64,000 nucleotides of DNA from Mycolicibacterium tokaiense (lineage in GTDB: Bacteria > Actinomycetota > Actinomycetes > Mycobacteriales > Mycobacteriaceae). The first letter of the stretch is position 1. Each line of letters begins with the position of its first letter. Position numbers and translations under genes: made by a program. Of this stretch, positions 8,448 through 16,140 are shown in pieces. The DNA lies in assembly GCF_010725885.1 (NCBI RefSeq), contig NZ_AP022600.1, positions 1-64,000 of the forward strand, given 5' to 3'. The notes below the pieces were generated by a model that saw only the letters and a program-made list of their open reading frames with translations, did no database searches and was not told the origin of the DNA.

Positions 8448-9722
8448 ATGACCCGCAAACCCGTTGTCTGCCTGGCCGGAACACTGGACACCAAGGGCGT
8501 CGAGTACGCCTTCGTCCGCGACAGCCTGCTCGCCACCGGCGTCGACGTGCTGGTGATCGACTGCGGGGTGCTGGGCGACCCGCACTTCGAGCCCAGCATC
8601 CCCGCGAGCGAGGTCGCCGCTGCAGCAGGCGTCGAGGTCGACGAGTTCCGTAGGGGTGTCGAGGGCACGGGCGGCCGGGTACTGGCCGTCACGAAGATGG
8701 GCGAAGGCCTGGCCCGGGTGCTGCAGCGCCTGGCCGATGGCGGCAAGATCGACGCGGTGATGGGTCTCGGCGGAACCGGCGGCACCGACCTGCTCAGCGG
8801 CGCCTTTCGCGAACTCGGCATCGGCTTTCCCAAACTCATCGTCTCGACCATGGCCTCGAACAACACCCGCCCCTACGTGGGTTTCTCCGACATGCACATG
8901 GCCAACGCCGTCACCGACATCGCCGGGCTGAACACCATCTCCAAGCAGGTACTGGGCAACGCGGCACGCGCAGTGGCCGGAATGGCCAAGGGCTACAGCC
9001 TCACCCAGCGTGACAGCCAGGAGAGCAAGCCGCTGATCGCGATCTCGATGTTCGGTGTCACCACCCCGGGCGTGATGCGTATCCGCGAGCAACTGGAGGA
9101 GAACGGCTTCGAGGTGGTGACCTTCCACGCGGTGGGCGAGGGTGCCGGCATGGAGCACCTCATCGACAAAGGGGTGATCAGCGGCGTCATCGACTTCACC
9201 CTGGCGGAGCTGCTCAACCATTGGAACAAGGGCATTTTCGACCCCGGGGTGGAACGGCTCTCGGCGGCCACCCGCACCACCGTGCCGCTGGTCGTGGTCC
9301 CGGGCGCGGTGGAGTGCTTCAACTTCGGCGCCGTCGACACCATTCCCGCCGAATTCAACACCGTCGAGCGCAACGTGTTGATCCACAATCCCAACATCAC
9401 CTCACTGCTGGCCACCCAGGATGAGTTGCGGCGCCTCGGCGAGTACGTCGCCGATCACGTCAACCGCGCACCCGGTCCCAAGGCCGTCGCGCTGCCGCTA
9501 AGTGGACTCGACAACTACTTCAAAGAGGGCAGCCAGTGGCACGGAGTCGATGTCACGGCCCTGTTCGAGTCGATCCGTACCCATCTCGACGACGACATCG
9601 AGCTGGTCGAGATGGACAACAACATCAACGACGAGGTCTTCGCCGACGCGGTCTACGAATTGTTCATGCAGCGCTGGAGGCAGCACGCCGCCGCAACGGA
9701 AACCGTCGGCAGCAGCGCCTGA
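8448..9722 (+). CDS. UPF0261 / Tm-1-like ATP-binding domain protein
   Basis: This belongs to the conserved UPF0261 family, related to the N-terminal domain of the tomato Tm-1 antiviral protein. The biochemical role of bacterial members is not settled. Family features are the opening VVCLAGTLDTKGVEYAFVRD, the glycine-rich GLGGTGGTDL near residues 100-115, SNNTRPYVGFSDM near 142, and the central domain starting at about residue 190. I start it at ATG 8448 because GAGGAG at 8435-8440 sits 7 nt upstream. In-frame ATGs at 8433 and 8442 overlap or crowd that site. It follows the Mo subunit by 95 nt and probably shares its transcript. Role in the pathway is unknown. Confidence 0.85.
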   Translation: MTRKPVVCLAGTLDTKGVEYAFVRDSLLATGVDVLVIDCGVLGDPHFEPSIPASEVAAAAGVEVDEFRRGVEGTGGRVLAVTKMGEGLARVLQRLADGGKIDAVMGLGGTGGTDLLSGAFRELGIGFPKLIVSTMASNNTRPYVGFSDMHMANAVTDIAGLNTISKQVLGNAARAVAGMAKGYSLTQRDSQESKPLIAISMFGVTTPGVMRIREQLEENGFEVVTFHAVGEGAGMEHLIDKGVISGVIDFTLAELLNHWNKGIFDPGVERLSAATRTTVPLVVVPGAVECFNFGAVDTIPAEFNTVERNVLIHNPNITSLLATQDELRRLGEYVADHVNRAPGPKAVALPLSGLDNYFKEGSQWHGVDVTALFESIRTHLDDDIELVEMDNNINDEVFADAVYELFMQRWRQHAAATETVGSSA

Positions 9723-9751
9723 CACCGTCGCAGATCTACAGAGAGGAACAC

Positions 9752-10450
9752 ATGGAGGACTCGGTACAGGTGCGTCTGGTGCTTCTGCGCCACGGCCAGG
9801 TGGCGTCACACCGCGGGGATGTGCCGCTCACCGAGGCAGGCGTCGACCAAGCAGTCGCGGCCGGCCGGTGGTTCGGCGAAAACAATTGGCGGCTGGCTGC
9901 TTTCATGCACGGAGGGACCACGAGGGCCCGCACCACCGCCGAACACTTCAAGGCCGGGTACGACACGGCGACCGACGCCGGGGTGACCGCCGAGATCGAG
10001 AACAACACCGCTCTGCGCAATCCGGATCTCTACCTCGGCGGTTTCCGGGTGAACATGGTCAGCTCGGCGCAGGACTTCGCCGACCAGGTTCCGCCCCTGG
10101 GCCCGGAGGAGGTGCAGGCATCACCCTGGTACCGCGAGTTCTTGACCGCCAAGGACCGGGTGGGCTTCTGGGCCGCTCATGCGCATCCACCCGGCGAAAC
10201 GGCGCGCAGCGTCGGACGGCGGATCGAAGCGTTCACCCGCAGCCTCGCCGACGTCCCCGTGTGGGACGGCGGGGTGGTCCTCGGCACCACCCATTCACCC
10301 GTGCTGCGCTCGGTGGCGCTGACTTTCCTCGGCGACGAACCCGGGGAGCCGTCCTTCCTGCACGGGTACAGCCTGAGCCTGATGCGCTCGGGTGCGTTGC
10401 ACGTGGCGAAGATCGAACCCGACATCGACACCGCCGTGATGACGAACTGA
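9752..10450 (+). CDS. Histidine phosphatase superfamily protein
   Basis: This is a phosphoglycerate-mutase-like phosphatase of 232 residues. The catalytic signature is LVLLRHGQVASH at about residues 9-20. A second conserved histidine is in GTTHSPVLRSVALTF in the C-terminal third, and R in GTTRARTTAEHF fits the family. The frame is open upstream into the UPF0261 gene, but ATG 9752 comes right after AGAGAGGAACAC and begins just before the RHG motif as expected. It lies 29 nt after the UPF0261 stop and 30 nt before the BKACE gene, so it is inside the same operon. What phosphate ester it acts on is not evident. Confidence 0.85.
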   Translation: MEDSVQVRLVLLRHGQVASHRGDVPLTEAGVDQAVAAGRWFGENNWRLAAFMHGGTTRARTTAEHFKAGYDTATDAGVTAEIENNTALRNPDLYLGGFRVNMVSSAQDFADQVPPLGPEEVQASPWYREFLTAKDRVGFWAAHAHPPGETARSVGRRIEAFTRSLADVPVWDGGVVLGTTHSPVLRSVALTFLGDEPGEPSFLHGYSLSLMRSGALHVAKIEPDIDTAVMTN

Positions 10451-10480
10451 CCCCTTCCACGCCCTACCGAAAGGCTCATC

Positions 10481-11392
10481 ATGGCCACCGCCATCGTGAC
10501 GTGCGCGCCCACCGGCGCCATCCACACCCCCTCCATGTCGCCCTACCTTCCCGTCACCCCCGACGAGATCGCGCACGCGGCACTCGCCGCCGCCGAGGCG
10601 GGTGCGGCGATCGTGCACCTGCACGTGCGCGACCCGCACGACGGCCACCCGGTCCAAGACGTCGGGTTGTTCAAAGAGCTGCTGTCCGCCATCACCCAGA
10701 GCTCCGATGTCGTCATCAATCTGACGACGGGCGGCAGTCCACACATGACCGTTGACGAACGTGTCCGTCCGGCGGTGGAACTCGCGCCCGAACTGGCGTC
10801 GCTGAACATGGGCACGATGAACTTCGGGCTGTTCCCGATGCTGGGGCGTTTCACCGATCTCGAGCACGACTGGGAACGCGCTCATCTGGGCAACAAGGAC
10901 CTCGTCTTCAAGAACACCTTCGCCGATATCGAGCGCATCCTGAAAACCTGCGGTGATCAGGGCACCCGGTTCGAGTTCGAGTGCTACGACACGTCTCACC
11001 TCTACAACCTGGCGCATTTTTTGGATCGCGGCCTGGTGCAGGCCCCGTTGTTCATCCAGACCGTGGGCGGGCTCCTCGGTGGCATCGGCGCCGATCCCGA
11101 GGACCTCATGCACATGCGGCGCACTGCAATGCGCTTGTTCGGCGACGACTGGGAGTGGTCGGTGCTGGGAGCCGGCGCGGCGCAGATCCGGACCGCCGCC
11201 GTCGCGCTGGCCATGGGAGGAAACGCCCGGGTCGGTCTCGAGGACTCGTTGTGGGACGGACCGGGTACGCTCGCACGATCAAGCAGCGACCAGGTCAACC
11301 GCGTCACCATGATCGCGCAGGCACTGCACCGTGAGCTGGCCACCCCTGCCGAGGCCCGGCAACGCCTTCACCTGCGCGGCAGTTCGTCCTGA
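10481..11392 (+). CDS. Beta-keto acid cleavage enzyme (BKACE, DUF849 family)
   Basis: BKACE enzymes are zinc-dependent and condense a beta-keto acid with acetyl-CoA, giving acetoacetate and a new acyl-CoA. The founding member, Kce, acts in lysine fermentation. The 303-residue protein has the family length and the zinc motif HLHVRD with His46 and His48, plus a GGLLGGIGADPEDLMHMR segment near residue 195 and a C-terminal GNARVGLEDSL (third zinc-ligand region, Glu). ATG 10481 follows GAAAGGCTCATC. Placement in the molybdenum hydroxylase operon suggests that the pathway makes a beta-keto acid. The substrate is an inference gap. Confidence 0.88.
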   Translation: MATAIVTCAPTGAIHTPSMSPYLPVTPDEIAHAALAAAEAGAAIVHLHVRDPHDGHPVQDVGLFKELLSAITQSSDVVINLTTGGSPHMTVDERVRPAVELAPELASLNMGTMNFGLFPMLGRFTDLEHDWERAHLGNKDLVFKNTFADIERILKTCGDQGTRFEFECYDTSHLYNLAHFLDRGLVQAPLFIQTVGGLLGGIGADPEDLMHMRRTAMRLFGDDWEWSVLGAGAAQIRTAAVALAMGGNARVGLEDSLWDGPGTLARSSSDQVNRVTMIAQALHRELATPAEARQRLHLRGSSS

Positions 11393-11464
11393 TGTCACAC
11401 GACCGCGGCGTGGGCGGATCGTGAGAGACTGAAACGTATCGCGCAACCCGGTGGAGAAAAGAAC

Positions 11465-12166
11465 ATGACAACAAGTGAGACGGCTCCCGCCGTCGGCGGC
11501 GAACTTCTCTCCACCGGAGTCAAGCGCCTGCTCCTGGATCGCATCATGTCCGGCTACTACAAGCCGGGCGAGCGCATCGTCGAGCTCCGGCTGGCCAAGG
11601 AACAGGGCATCAGCCAGTCACCCATCCGGGAAGCGCTGCGCGATCTCGCCGCGATCGGGCTCATCGAGATGCACTCCCGGCGCGGGGCCAGCGTCCGAGT
11701 CCCGACCGGGGCCGAACTCGGCGACGTCAGCCTGGTGCGTTCGGAGATCGACGCCTTGGCCGCCCGGATTGCGACACCGATCCTGTCGGACAAGACGCTC
11801 GAGGAGCTCCAGGCCGCGTACGACGAGATGGTCCGCTGCCGCGCCGCCGGCGATATCCCCGGTTTGACTCAGGCCGACGCCCGGTTCCATCGCCTCATCG
11901 CGCTGGCATCCGGCAACAAGGCCATCGAGCGGGTCTTCGACCAGCTCGAGCCGTTCGCCCGCACGTTCATCACGCTGACGATGCCCGACATCGACGTCGA
12001 CGTGATCATGCAGGAGCACCTGGGTATTCTCGCCGCGCTGCGGGACCGCAACGCAGATCTGGCCGCCACCCGTGCGCGCGCGCACCAGTTGGGTGTCAGT
12101 GAGATCTTCCGGCGCTTCGACCCGGCGTCACGAATTCATCAGCAGCACAATCCGATCGACTCCTGA
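11465..12166 (+). CDS. GntR-family transcriptional regulator, FCD (FadR-like) subfamily
   Basis: This is a one-component regulator, 233 residues. The N-terminal winged helix-turn-helix spans about residues 15-80 (RIVELRLAKEQGISQSPIRE is its recognition region). The C-terminal all-helical FCD ligand-binding domain spans about 95-220, with an acidic/His metal-type pocket (DARFHRLIALASGN). It lies 72 nt after the BKACE gene on the same strand, inside a cluster where four promoters share a CGATNATCG-type box. It is the best candidate to bind those boxes; I see no such box in front of its own gene. Its 3' end overlaps the convergent glycerate kinase gene by 71 nt. Confidence 0.9.
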   Translation: MTTSETAPAVGGELLSTGVKRLLLDRIMSGYYKPGERIVELRLAKEQGISQSPIREALRDLAAIGLIEMHSRRGASVRVPTGAELGDVSLVRSEIDALAARIATPILSDKTLEELQAAYDEMVRCRAAGDIPGLTQADARFHRLIALASGNKAIERVFDQLEPFARTFITLTMPDIDVDVIMQEHLGILAALRDRNADLAATRARAHQLGVSEIFRRFDPASRIHQQHNPIDS

Positions 12167-13313
12167 GCCAGTCCTGGGCCAGCCGCGCCGCCACGGTTTC
12201 CAGCAGGCGCGGCGCCTCGCTCATGCACACCCGCGGGTCGGGTTCGACGTCGGTCAGCGCATAGGCGGCGTCGATCCCGGTCGCCCGTAGCTGCCCATCG
12301 GAGAGCACGCAGCGCCCGCTCAACGCCACCACCCGCCGCGCTCGGCGGGCGGCGACAGCGGCGAGGGTCGCAGGCCCCTTACCACGCAGGGACTGCGAAT
12401 CCAGTGACCCCTCACCGACGATGACGAGTTCAGCATCTTCGAGATGCTCCCCTAGGCCCGAAAGCTCCAGGCACATTTCGAATCCGGACGTGATCCGCCC
12501 GCCCAGCACCGCAACCCCGCCGAACGCGGTTCCGCCGGCGGCGCCGCAGCCGGCAAGGCCGCGAAAATCACGTCCCGTCACCGCGGCCACCACGTCTGCC
12601 CACCGGCGTAGCCCCCGTTCGAGTGCGGCGACCGTCGCCGGACTCTGCGCACCTTTCTGCGGCCCGTACACGGCGGCAGCGCCGTCAGGGCCCTGCAGAG
12701 GGTTGTCGACGTCGCACGCCAACACCAGGTCGACGGTCTGCAGCCGCGGGTCGAGGTCCGCGAGGTCCAGCACTGCCAGCTCCGCCAGCGCGCCACCGCC
12801 GCGGGCCAGCGGTCCTCCCCGCGAATCCAGAAGCCGACCACCGAGTGCGGTGACCATGCCGGCCCCGCCGTCGGTGGTGGCACTTCCCCCGAGCCCCAAC
12901 ACAATTCGATCGGCACCTCGATCAAGTGCGTGGGTCACCAGCAGCCCGACCCCGTAGGTGGAAGTGGACGCGGCAGTCAAGTCATCGGGGCGCTCGATCA
13001 AACCCAGCCCGGCCGCGGCGGCCAGCTCGATCACCGCGGTGCGGCCGGACCGGGCATACCGCGCCGTCGTGGTCACACCGCCCAGGGGACCGACCACCTT
13101 GGCGTCCACCGCCGTGAATCCCGAACGCAGCGCGACGTCCACCGTGCCATCACCACCATCGGCGATCGGGCACTCGATGACGGTGGCGCCAGGCGCGTGC
13201 CGACGTACGGTCTGTGCGACGATGCCGGCCACTTCCGTTGCGGTGAGCGAGCCTTTGAACTTGTCCGGGGCGACAACGACCCGAAGGCCCGCCGTGTCGC
13301 CGTCCGGGGTCAC
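12096..13313 (-). CDS. glxK: Glycerate kinase (GlxK/GarK family)
   Basis: This phosphorylates D-glycerate to 2- or 3-phosphoglycerate with ATP, feeding carbon into glycolysis. The 405-residue protein has the family start VVVAPDKFKGSLTATEV at about residues 12-28, CPIADGGDGTVD near 48-59, GLGGSATTDGGAGM near 143-156, and VIVGEGSLDSQSLRGKGP near 310-327. The C-terminal 24 residues are antisense to the GntR gene; this is an unusually long convergent overlap. Its start overlaps the alcohol dehydrogenase stop (4 nt). A glycerate kinase here implies that the cluster's substrate is at least partly turned into glycerate, perhaps via tartronate semialdehyde or hydroxypyruvate. Confidence 0.9.
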   Translation of the reverse strand: MTPDGDTAGLRVVVAPDKFKGSLTATEVAGIVAQTVRRHAPGATVIECPIADGGDGTVDVALRSGFTAVDAKVVGPLGGVTTTARYARSGRTAVIELAAAAGLGLIERPDDLTAASTSTYGVGLLVTHALDRGADRIVLGLGGSATTDGGAGMVTALGGRLLDSRGGPLARGGGALAELAVLDLADLDPRLQTVDLVLACDVDNPLQGPDGAAAVYGPQKGAQSPATVAALERGLRRWADVVAAVTGRDFRGLAGCGAAGGTAFGGVAVLGGRITSGFEMCLELSGLGEHLEDAELVIVGEGSLDSQSLRGKGPATLAAVAARRARRVVALSGRCVLSDGQLRATGIDAAYALTDVEPDPRVCMSEAPRLLETVAARLAQDWLRSRSDCAADEFVTPGRSAGRSH

Positions 13314-14356
13314 TCCAGATCCATGTCGATCAGGACCTTCATGGCGCCGTCGGTCCGGTTGGCGGTCACCTCCAGGGCGGTCCCGAATTCACTGAGAGGG
13401 TAACGGTGGGTGACCAATTCACCGGCGCGAACGCGCCCGTCCGCCATCAGGTCCAGGATGGAGCTCATCTCCCCCGCCACCGCGCGGGCCCCGACCAGTT
13501 CCAGCTCATCGAGAACCAGGGGCGCCAGATCCAGGGACATCTCCTTGGTCGGAATGCCCACGGTGGAGCAACGGCCACCGCGGGCGAGCATCGACAGTGC
13601 CAGCGGGATCGACTGGGGAGTGCCTGCTGCGTCCACCACCACATCCGCGCCGAGGGGGACCATCGATCTCAGGGCCGCCACGGGATCATCGAGGGTGGTG
13701 TCGAGCGTCTCGAAGCCCAGCTTCGCCGCGATGTCCAGACGCGCGCCGCGGGCGGCGACGATGACGCGGGAAGCCCCCAGTGCGCGGGCGCAGTCAGCGG
13801 CCAGCACACCGACAGGTCCGGCGCCGACGACCACGACGGCATGGCCTTCAGTGACCTGGCCGCGGTTGGTGGCGTGCAGGGCGATGGAACCCGGATCCGC
13901 CACCGCGGCCTGGTCGTAGTCCAGGCCGTCCGGAACCTTGAACACGCTGCGGATGTTGTGCACCACGTAGTCGGCGAAGCTGCCCTGGGAGGTGTGCCCG
14001 TAGTGGTCGTGCCAGCGGGGGTTGCCGTAGCTCAGGCACAGGTTGTAGCGGCCTTTGATGCAGTTGCGGCAGTAGCTGCACGGCGAGTGCGACGAGCCCG
14101 CCACCCGGTCCCCGACGGCGAAGCCGAAGTCGCCGGAACCCTCGCCCAGCGCCACGATCTCACCGGTCCACTCGTGCCCCGGGATGAACGGGTGGTAGGC
14201 CGGCCACATCGGGTAGTCGCCCTGGATCATGTGCACGTCGGTGCCGCAGATGCCGACCCGGCGCACCTTGCAGAGGACCTCGTTGGGCCCGGGGGACGGA
14301 TCAGCGACGTCCTCGATGGAGAACTCGTTGGGCGCAGTCAGGACAAGAGCCTTCAT
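13310..14356 (-). CDS. Zinc-dependent medium-chain alcohol dehydrogenase
   Basis: This is an MDR-superfamily NAD(P)-dependent dehydrogenase of 348 residues that would oxidise a polyol or hydroxy acid. Catalytic zinc ligands are seen in GICGTDVH (Cys near 38) and GHEWTGE (His near 63). The structural zinc site is the four-cysteine run CSYCRNCIKGRYNLC near residues 93-107. The Rossmann motif is VVGAGPVGVLAADCAR near 175. It resembles threonine/sorbitol dehydrogenase-type enzymes more than ethanol dehydrogenase, but exact substrate is unclear. It sits 25 nt downstream of the cyclase-family gene and overlaps glycerate kinase, forming a three-gene minus-strand operon. Confidence 0.9.
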   Translation of the reverse strand: MKALVLTAPNEFSIEDVADPSPGPNEVLCKVRRVGICGTDVHMIQGDYPMWPAYHPFIPGHEWTGEIVALGEGSGDFGFAVGDRVAGSSHSPCSYCRNCIKGRYNLCLSYGNPRWHDHYGHTSQGSFADYVVHNIRSVFKVPDGLDYDQAAVADPGSIALHATNRGQVTEGHAVVVVGAGPVGVLAADCARALGASRVIVAARGARLDIAAKLGFETLDTTLDDPVAALRSMVPLGADVVVDAAGTPQSIPLALSMLARGGRCSTVGIPTKEMSLDLAPLVLDELELVGARAVAGEMSSILDLMADGRVRAGELVTHRYPLSEFGTALEVTANRTDGAMKVLIDMDLE

Positions 14357-14381
14357 GACAACATCTCGCTTTCGGTTTCAG

Positions 14382-15269
14382 TCAGACGATGGCGACCGGG
14401 TCGAGCATGGAGCCCGTTGCACCCTTGATCTTCAGCGGCAGGGCAATGAACAGGAACTCGTAAACACGTTCCCGGGCAATCTCTTCCAGATAGATGCCTT
14501 CGAACAGGTAGATGGCGTTCTCGATCAGCAGCAGGGTGTGTACAGGCTGCGGATTGGCGGGGTGACCAGGGTCGGGTGCCGGTTGCACCTCGAAGGTCTC
14601 GGTGTCACTGCCTGCTGCCACCACCCCACATTCGAGCAGCCACCGGGCCGCACTGATGTCGGGGCCTGCGGTGCGGTGGCGCGCCAATCCGTCGCTGTCG
14701 GGCCATTGACTCAGGTACCCGCTGCGGATCAGGACGACATCGCCGGGCCGGACCGAGACGCCCTGGTGTTCGGCCACCGCCTGTAGTTCCGCGGCGCCGA
14801 CGGCCGTACCGGCGTCCAGGGCCTGCACCCCCCGATATCCGGGAACGTCGAGCAGGACACCCCGGGTGATGAACGGCGGCAACTTCTCGCCGTCGCCGCG
14901 GGTGGGCCCGCCGTCGCCCAGGTGTTCGCCGGCGTTTCCGCAATACCAGTGGTCATCGGACCCGATCGTCATGTGCGCCAGTGCGTCGACGTGGGCGCCG
15001 GAATGTGATGTGCCGCTGACCAGCTCGGCCATGTAACCGAGGTTGACCTCGTTGCCGGGCCCCCACGGCTGCTTACCGTCGCCCCGCAGTCCGGCCGGGG
15101 TGCGATACATCGACACCTGGAAGGGTGGGTGCGCTCCGAACAGCGGCATGCCGGTGAAGCGGGGCAGCGCCAACGAGTACACCTGACCGCGCGTGGGGAG
15201 TCCCAGAGCGGCCAGCACGGCGTCACTGCTCTGCATCGCCGCGGGGCCCAGTTCGCTCTCGCCTGTCAT
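14382..15269 (-). CDS. Cyclase-family metal-dependent hydrolase (kynurenine formamidase/isatin hydrolase-like)
   Basis: Proteins of this family hydrolyse amide or cyclic imide-like bonds using divalent metals. The 295-residue protein has the metal motif as SHSGAHVDALAHM (family form HxGTHxDxPxH) near residue 101-113, and the segment GDVVLIRSGYLSQWPD near 185-200. I start it at ATG 15269, which follows GATCGAGGTGTG. The frame is open 150 nt further upstream, but that would run through the operator-like box at 15340. It is the first gene of the operon with the alcohol dehydrogenase and glycerate kinase. A ring-opening step after molybdenum-dependent hydroxylation would fit, as inference. Confidence 0.87.
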   Translation of the reverse strand: MTGESELGPAAMQSSDAVLAALGLPTRGQVYSLALPRFTGMPLFGAHPPFQVSMYRTPAGLRGDGKQPWGPGNEVNLGYMAELVSGTSHSGAHVDALAHMTIGSDDHWYCGNAGEHLGDGGPTRGDGEKLPPFITRGVLLDVPGYRGVQALDAGTAVGAAELQAVAEHQGVSVRPGDVVLIRSGYLSQWPDSDGLARHRTAGPDISAARWLLECGVVAAGSDTETFEVQPAPDPGHPANPQPVHTLLLIENAIYLFEGIYLEEIARERVYEFLFIALPLKIKGATGSMLDPVAIV

Positions 15270-15339
15270 CACACCTCGATCGTCGCCGCCATGCCGAGCG
15301 GGCCGGCTGACACCGCTCGAACGTTGCCCAGACCCTAGC

Positions 15340-15354
15340 ATCGATAATCGATAA
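15340..15354. promoter_or_regulatory. Operator-like box, copy 3 (perfect CGATNATCG)
   Basis: ATCGATAATCGATAA contains CGATAATCG and a further ATCGAT overlap, making it the most symmetrical copy. It lies 71 nt upstream of the cyclase-family ATG on the minus strand. Confidence 0.65.
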
Positions 15355-15560
15355 AAACTAGAATTCCAATCCTGGCTGGTCTGAGCATGTCCGATCCCCC
15401 TGCGACCGGCACGTACCACGTATTCCCGGCAATCAGAAGTGCTGCCAATCAGTCAATTACGGTTATGCCTACCTGAGCGCTCCGCGCTGCTGCCGGACCG
15501 AGCGGGCGCCGGGTCATCGCGATCGTCGACGGGCCCGAGCCGCCCAAGGCCGCCCTGAAC

Positions 15561-15575
15561 ATCGATAATCGTTGA
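15561..15575. promoter_or_regulatory. Operator-like box, copy 4 (perfect CGATNATCG)
   Basis: ATCGATAATCGTTGA is the reverse complement of copy 2 over 13 bases. It ends 29 nt before the GTG at 15604 and would overlap a promoter for the gamma-carbonic-anhydrase-like gene. Confidence 0.65.
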
Positions 15576-15603
15576 ATATTGTGTATTTCTCCAGGAGGCC
15601 CCC

Positions 15604-16140
15604 GTGCAGATCCAATTCGACGAACACGTCCCCAACGTCCATCCGACAAGCTGGATCGCCGATACAGCATCGGTGATCGGACAGGTGACGCTGGCTGAGC
15701 GTGTCGGAGTGTTCTACGGCGCGGTGCTGCGCGGCGACACCGGCGCCATCACCGTCGGCGCAGGGACGAATCTGCAGGACTGTTGTGTGGTGCATGCCGA
15801 TCCGGGACTCGACGTCACCATCGGCGAGTCGGTGACCGTAGGCCACTCTGCCGTTCTGCACGGCTGCACCATCGGCTCCGCCGTCCTGGTCGGTATGGGT
15901 GCGGTGGTGCTCAACGGCGCGTCGGTCGGTGACGGTAGCCTCATCGCCGCCAAGGCACTGGTACCCGAGGGGGCCCTGATCCCGGCGCACTCCCTCGTGG
16001 TGGGTGTGCCTGCCACCGTGCGCCGGACACTGACCGCCGAGGAACGCGCCGCGGCCGTGGCCAACGCCCGACGCTATGAGGCCCTGGCGGCACGTCATGC
16101 GCGCGCGGTGTCCCGCACCGGCAGATCCGCGTCCGCCTAG
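15604..16140 (+). CDS. Gamma-carbonic-anhydrase-like hexapeptide-repeat protein
   Basis: This is a left-handed beta-helix protein of 178 residues built of hexapeptide repeats, followed by a short C-terminal helix. Metal-binding-type histidines are in CCVVHADPG (about residue 62) and VGHSAVLHGCTIG (about 81 and 86), the arrangement of gamma carbonic anhydrases and their YrdA/PaaY/CaiE relatives. Many such relatives are thioesterases or accessory proteins and not carbonic anhydrases. GTG 15604 follows a strong AGGAGG. A box of the regional operator precedes it, so it is likely co-regulated with the molybdenum hydroxylase cluster; PaaY-like CoA-ester proofreading is one possible role. Confidence 0.85.
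   Translation: MQIQFDEHVPNVHPTSWIADTASVIGQVTLAERVGVFYGAVLRGDTGAITVGAGTNLQDCCVVHADPGLDVTIGESVTVGHSAVLHGCTIGSAVLVGMGAVVLNGASVGDGSLIAAKALVPEGALIPAHSLVVGVPATVRRTLTAEERAAAVANARRYEALAARHARAVSRTGRSASA

Larger units (their letters stand above)
15270..15603. promoter_or_regulatory. Divergent promoter region with two operator-like boxes
   Basis: This 334-nt gap between the cyclase-family gene (minus) and the gamma-carbonic-anhydrase-like gene (plus) contains no gene I can support. It carries two perfect copies of the CGATAATCG core, at 15342-15350 and 15563-15571, one 73 nt from the minus start and one 33 nt from the plus start. The rest is ordinary GC-rich sequence with an AT-rich GTTGAATATTGTGTATTTC stretch that may hold the plus-strand promoter. 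Confidence 0.7.

Noticed and set aside
15270..15419. Longer N-terminus for the cyclase-family hydrolase (start near 15419)
   Set aside because: It would contain the operator-like box at 15340 and has no family similarity. GAGGTG before ATG 15269 marks the start.
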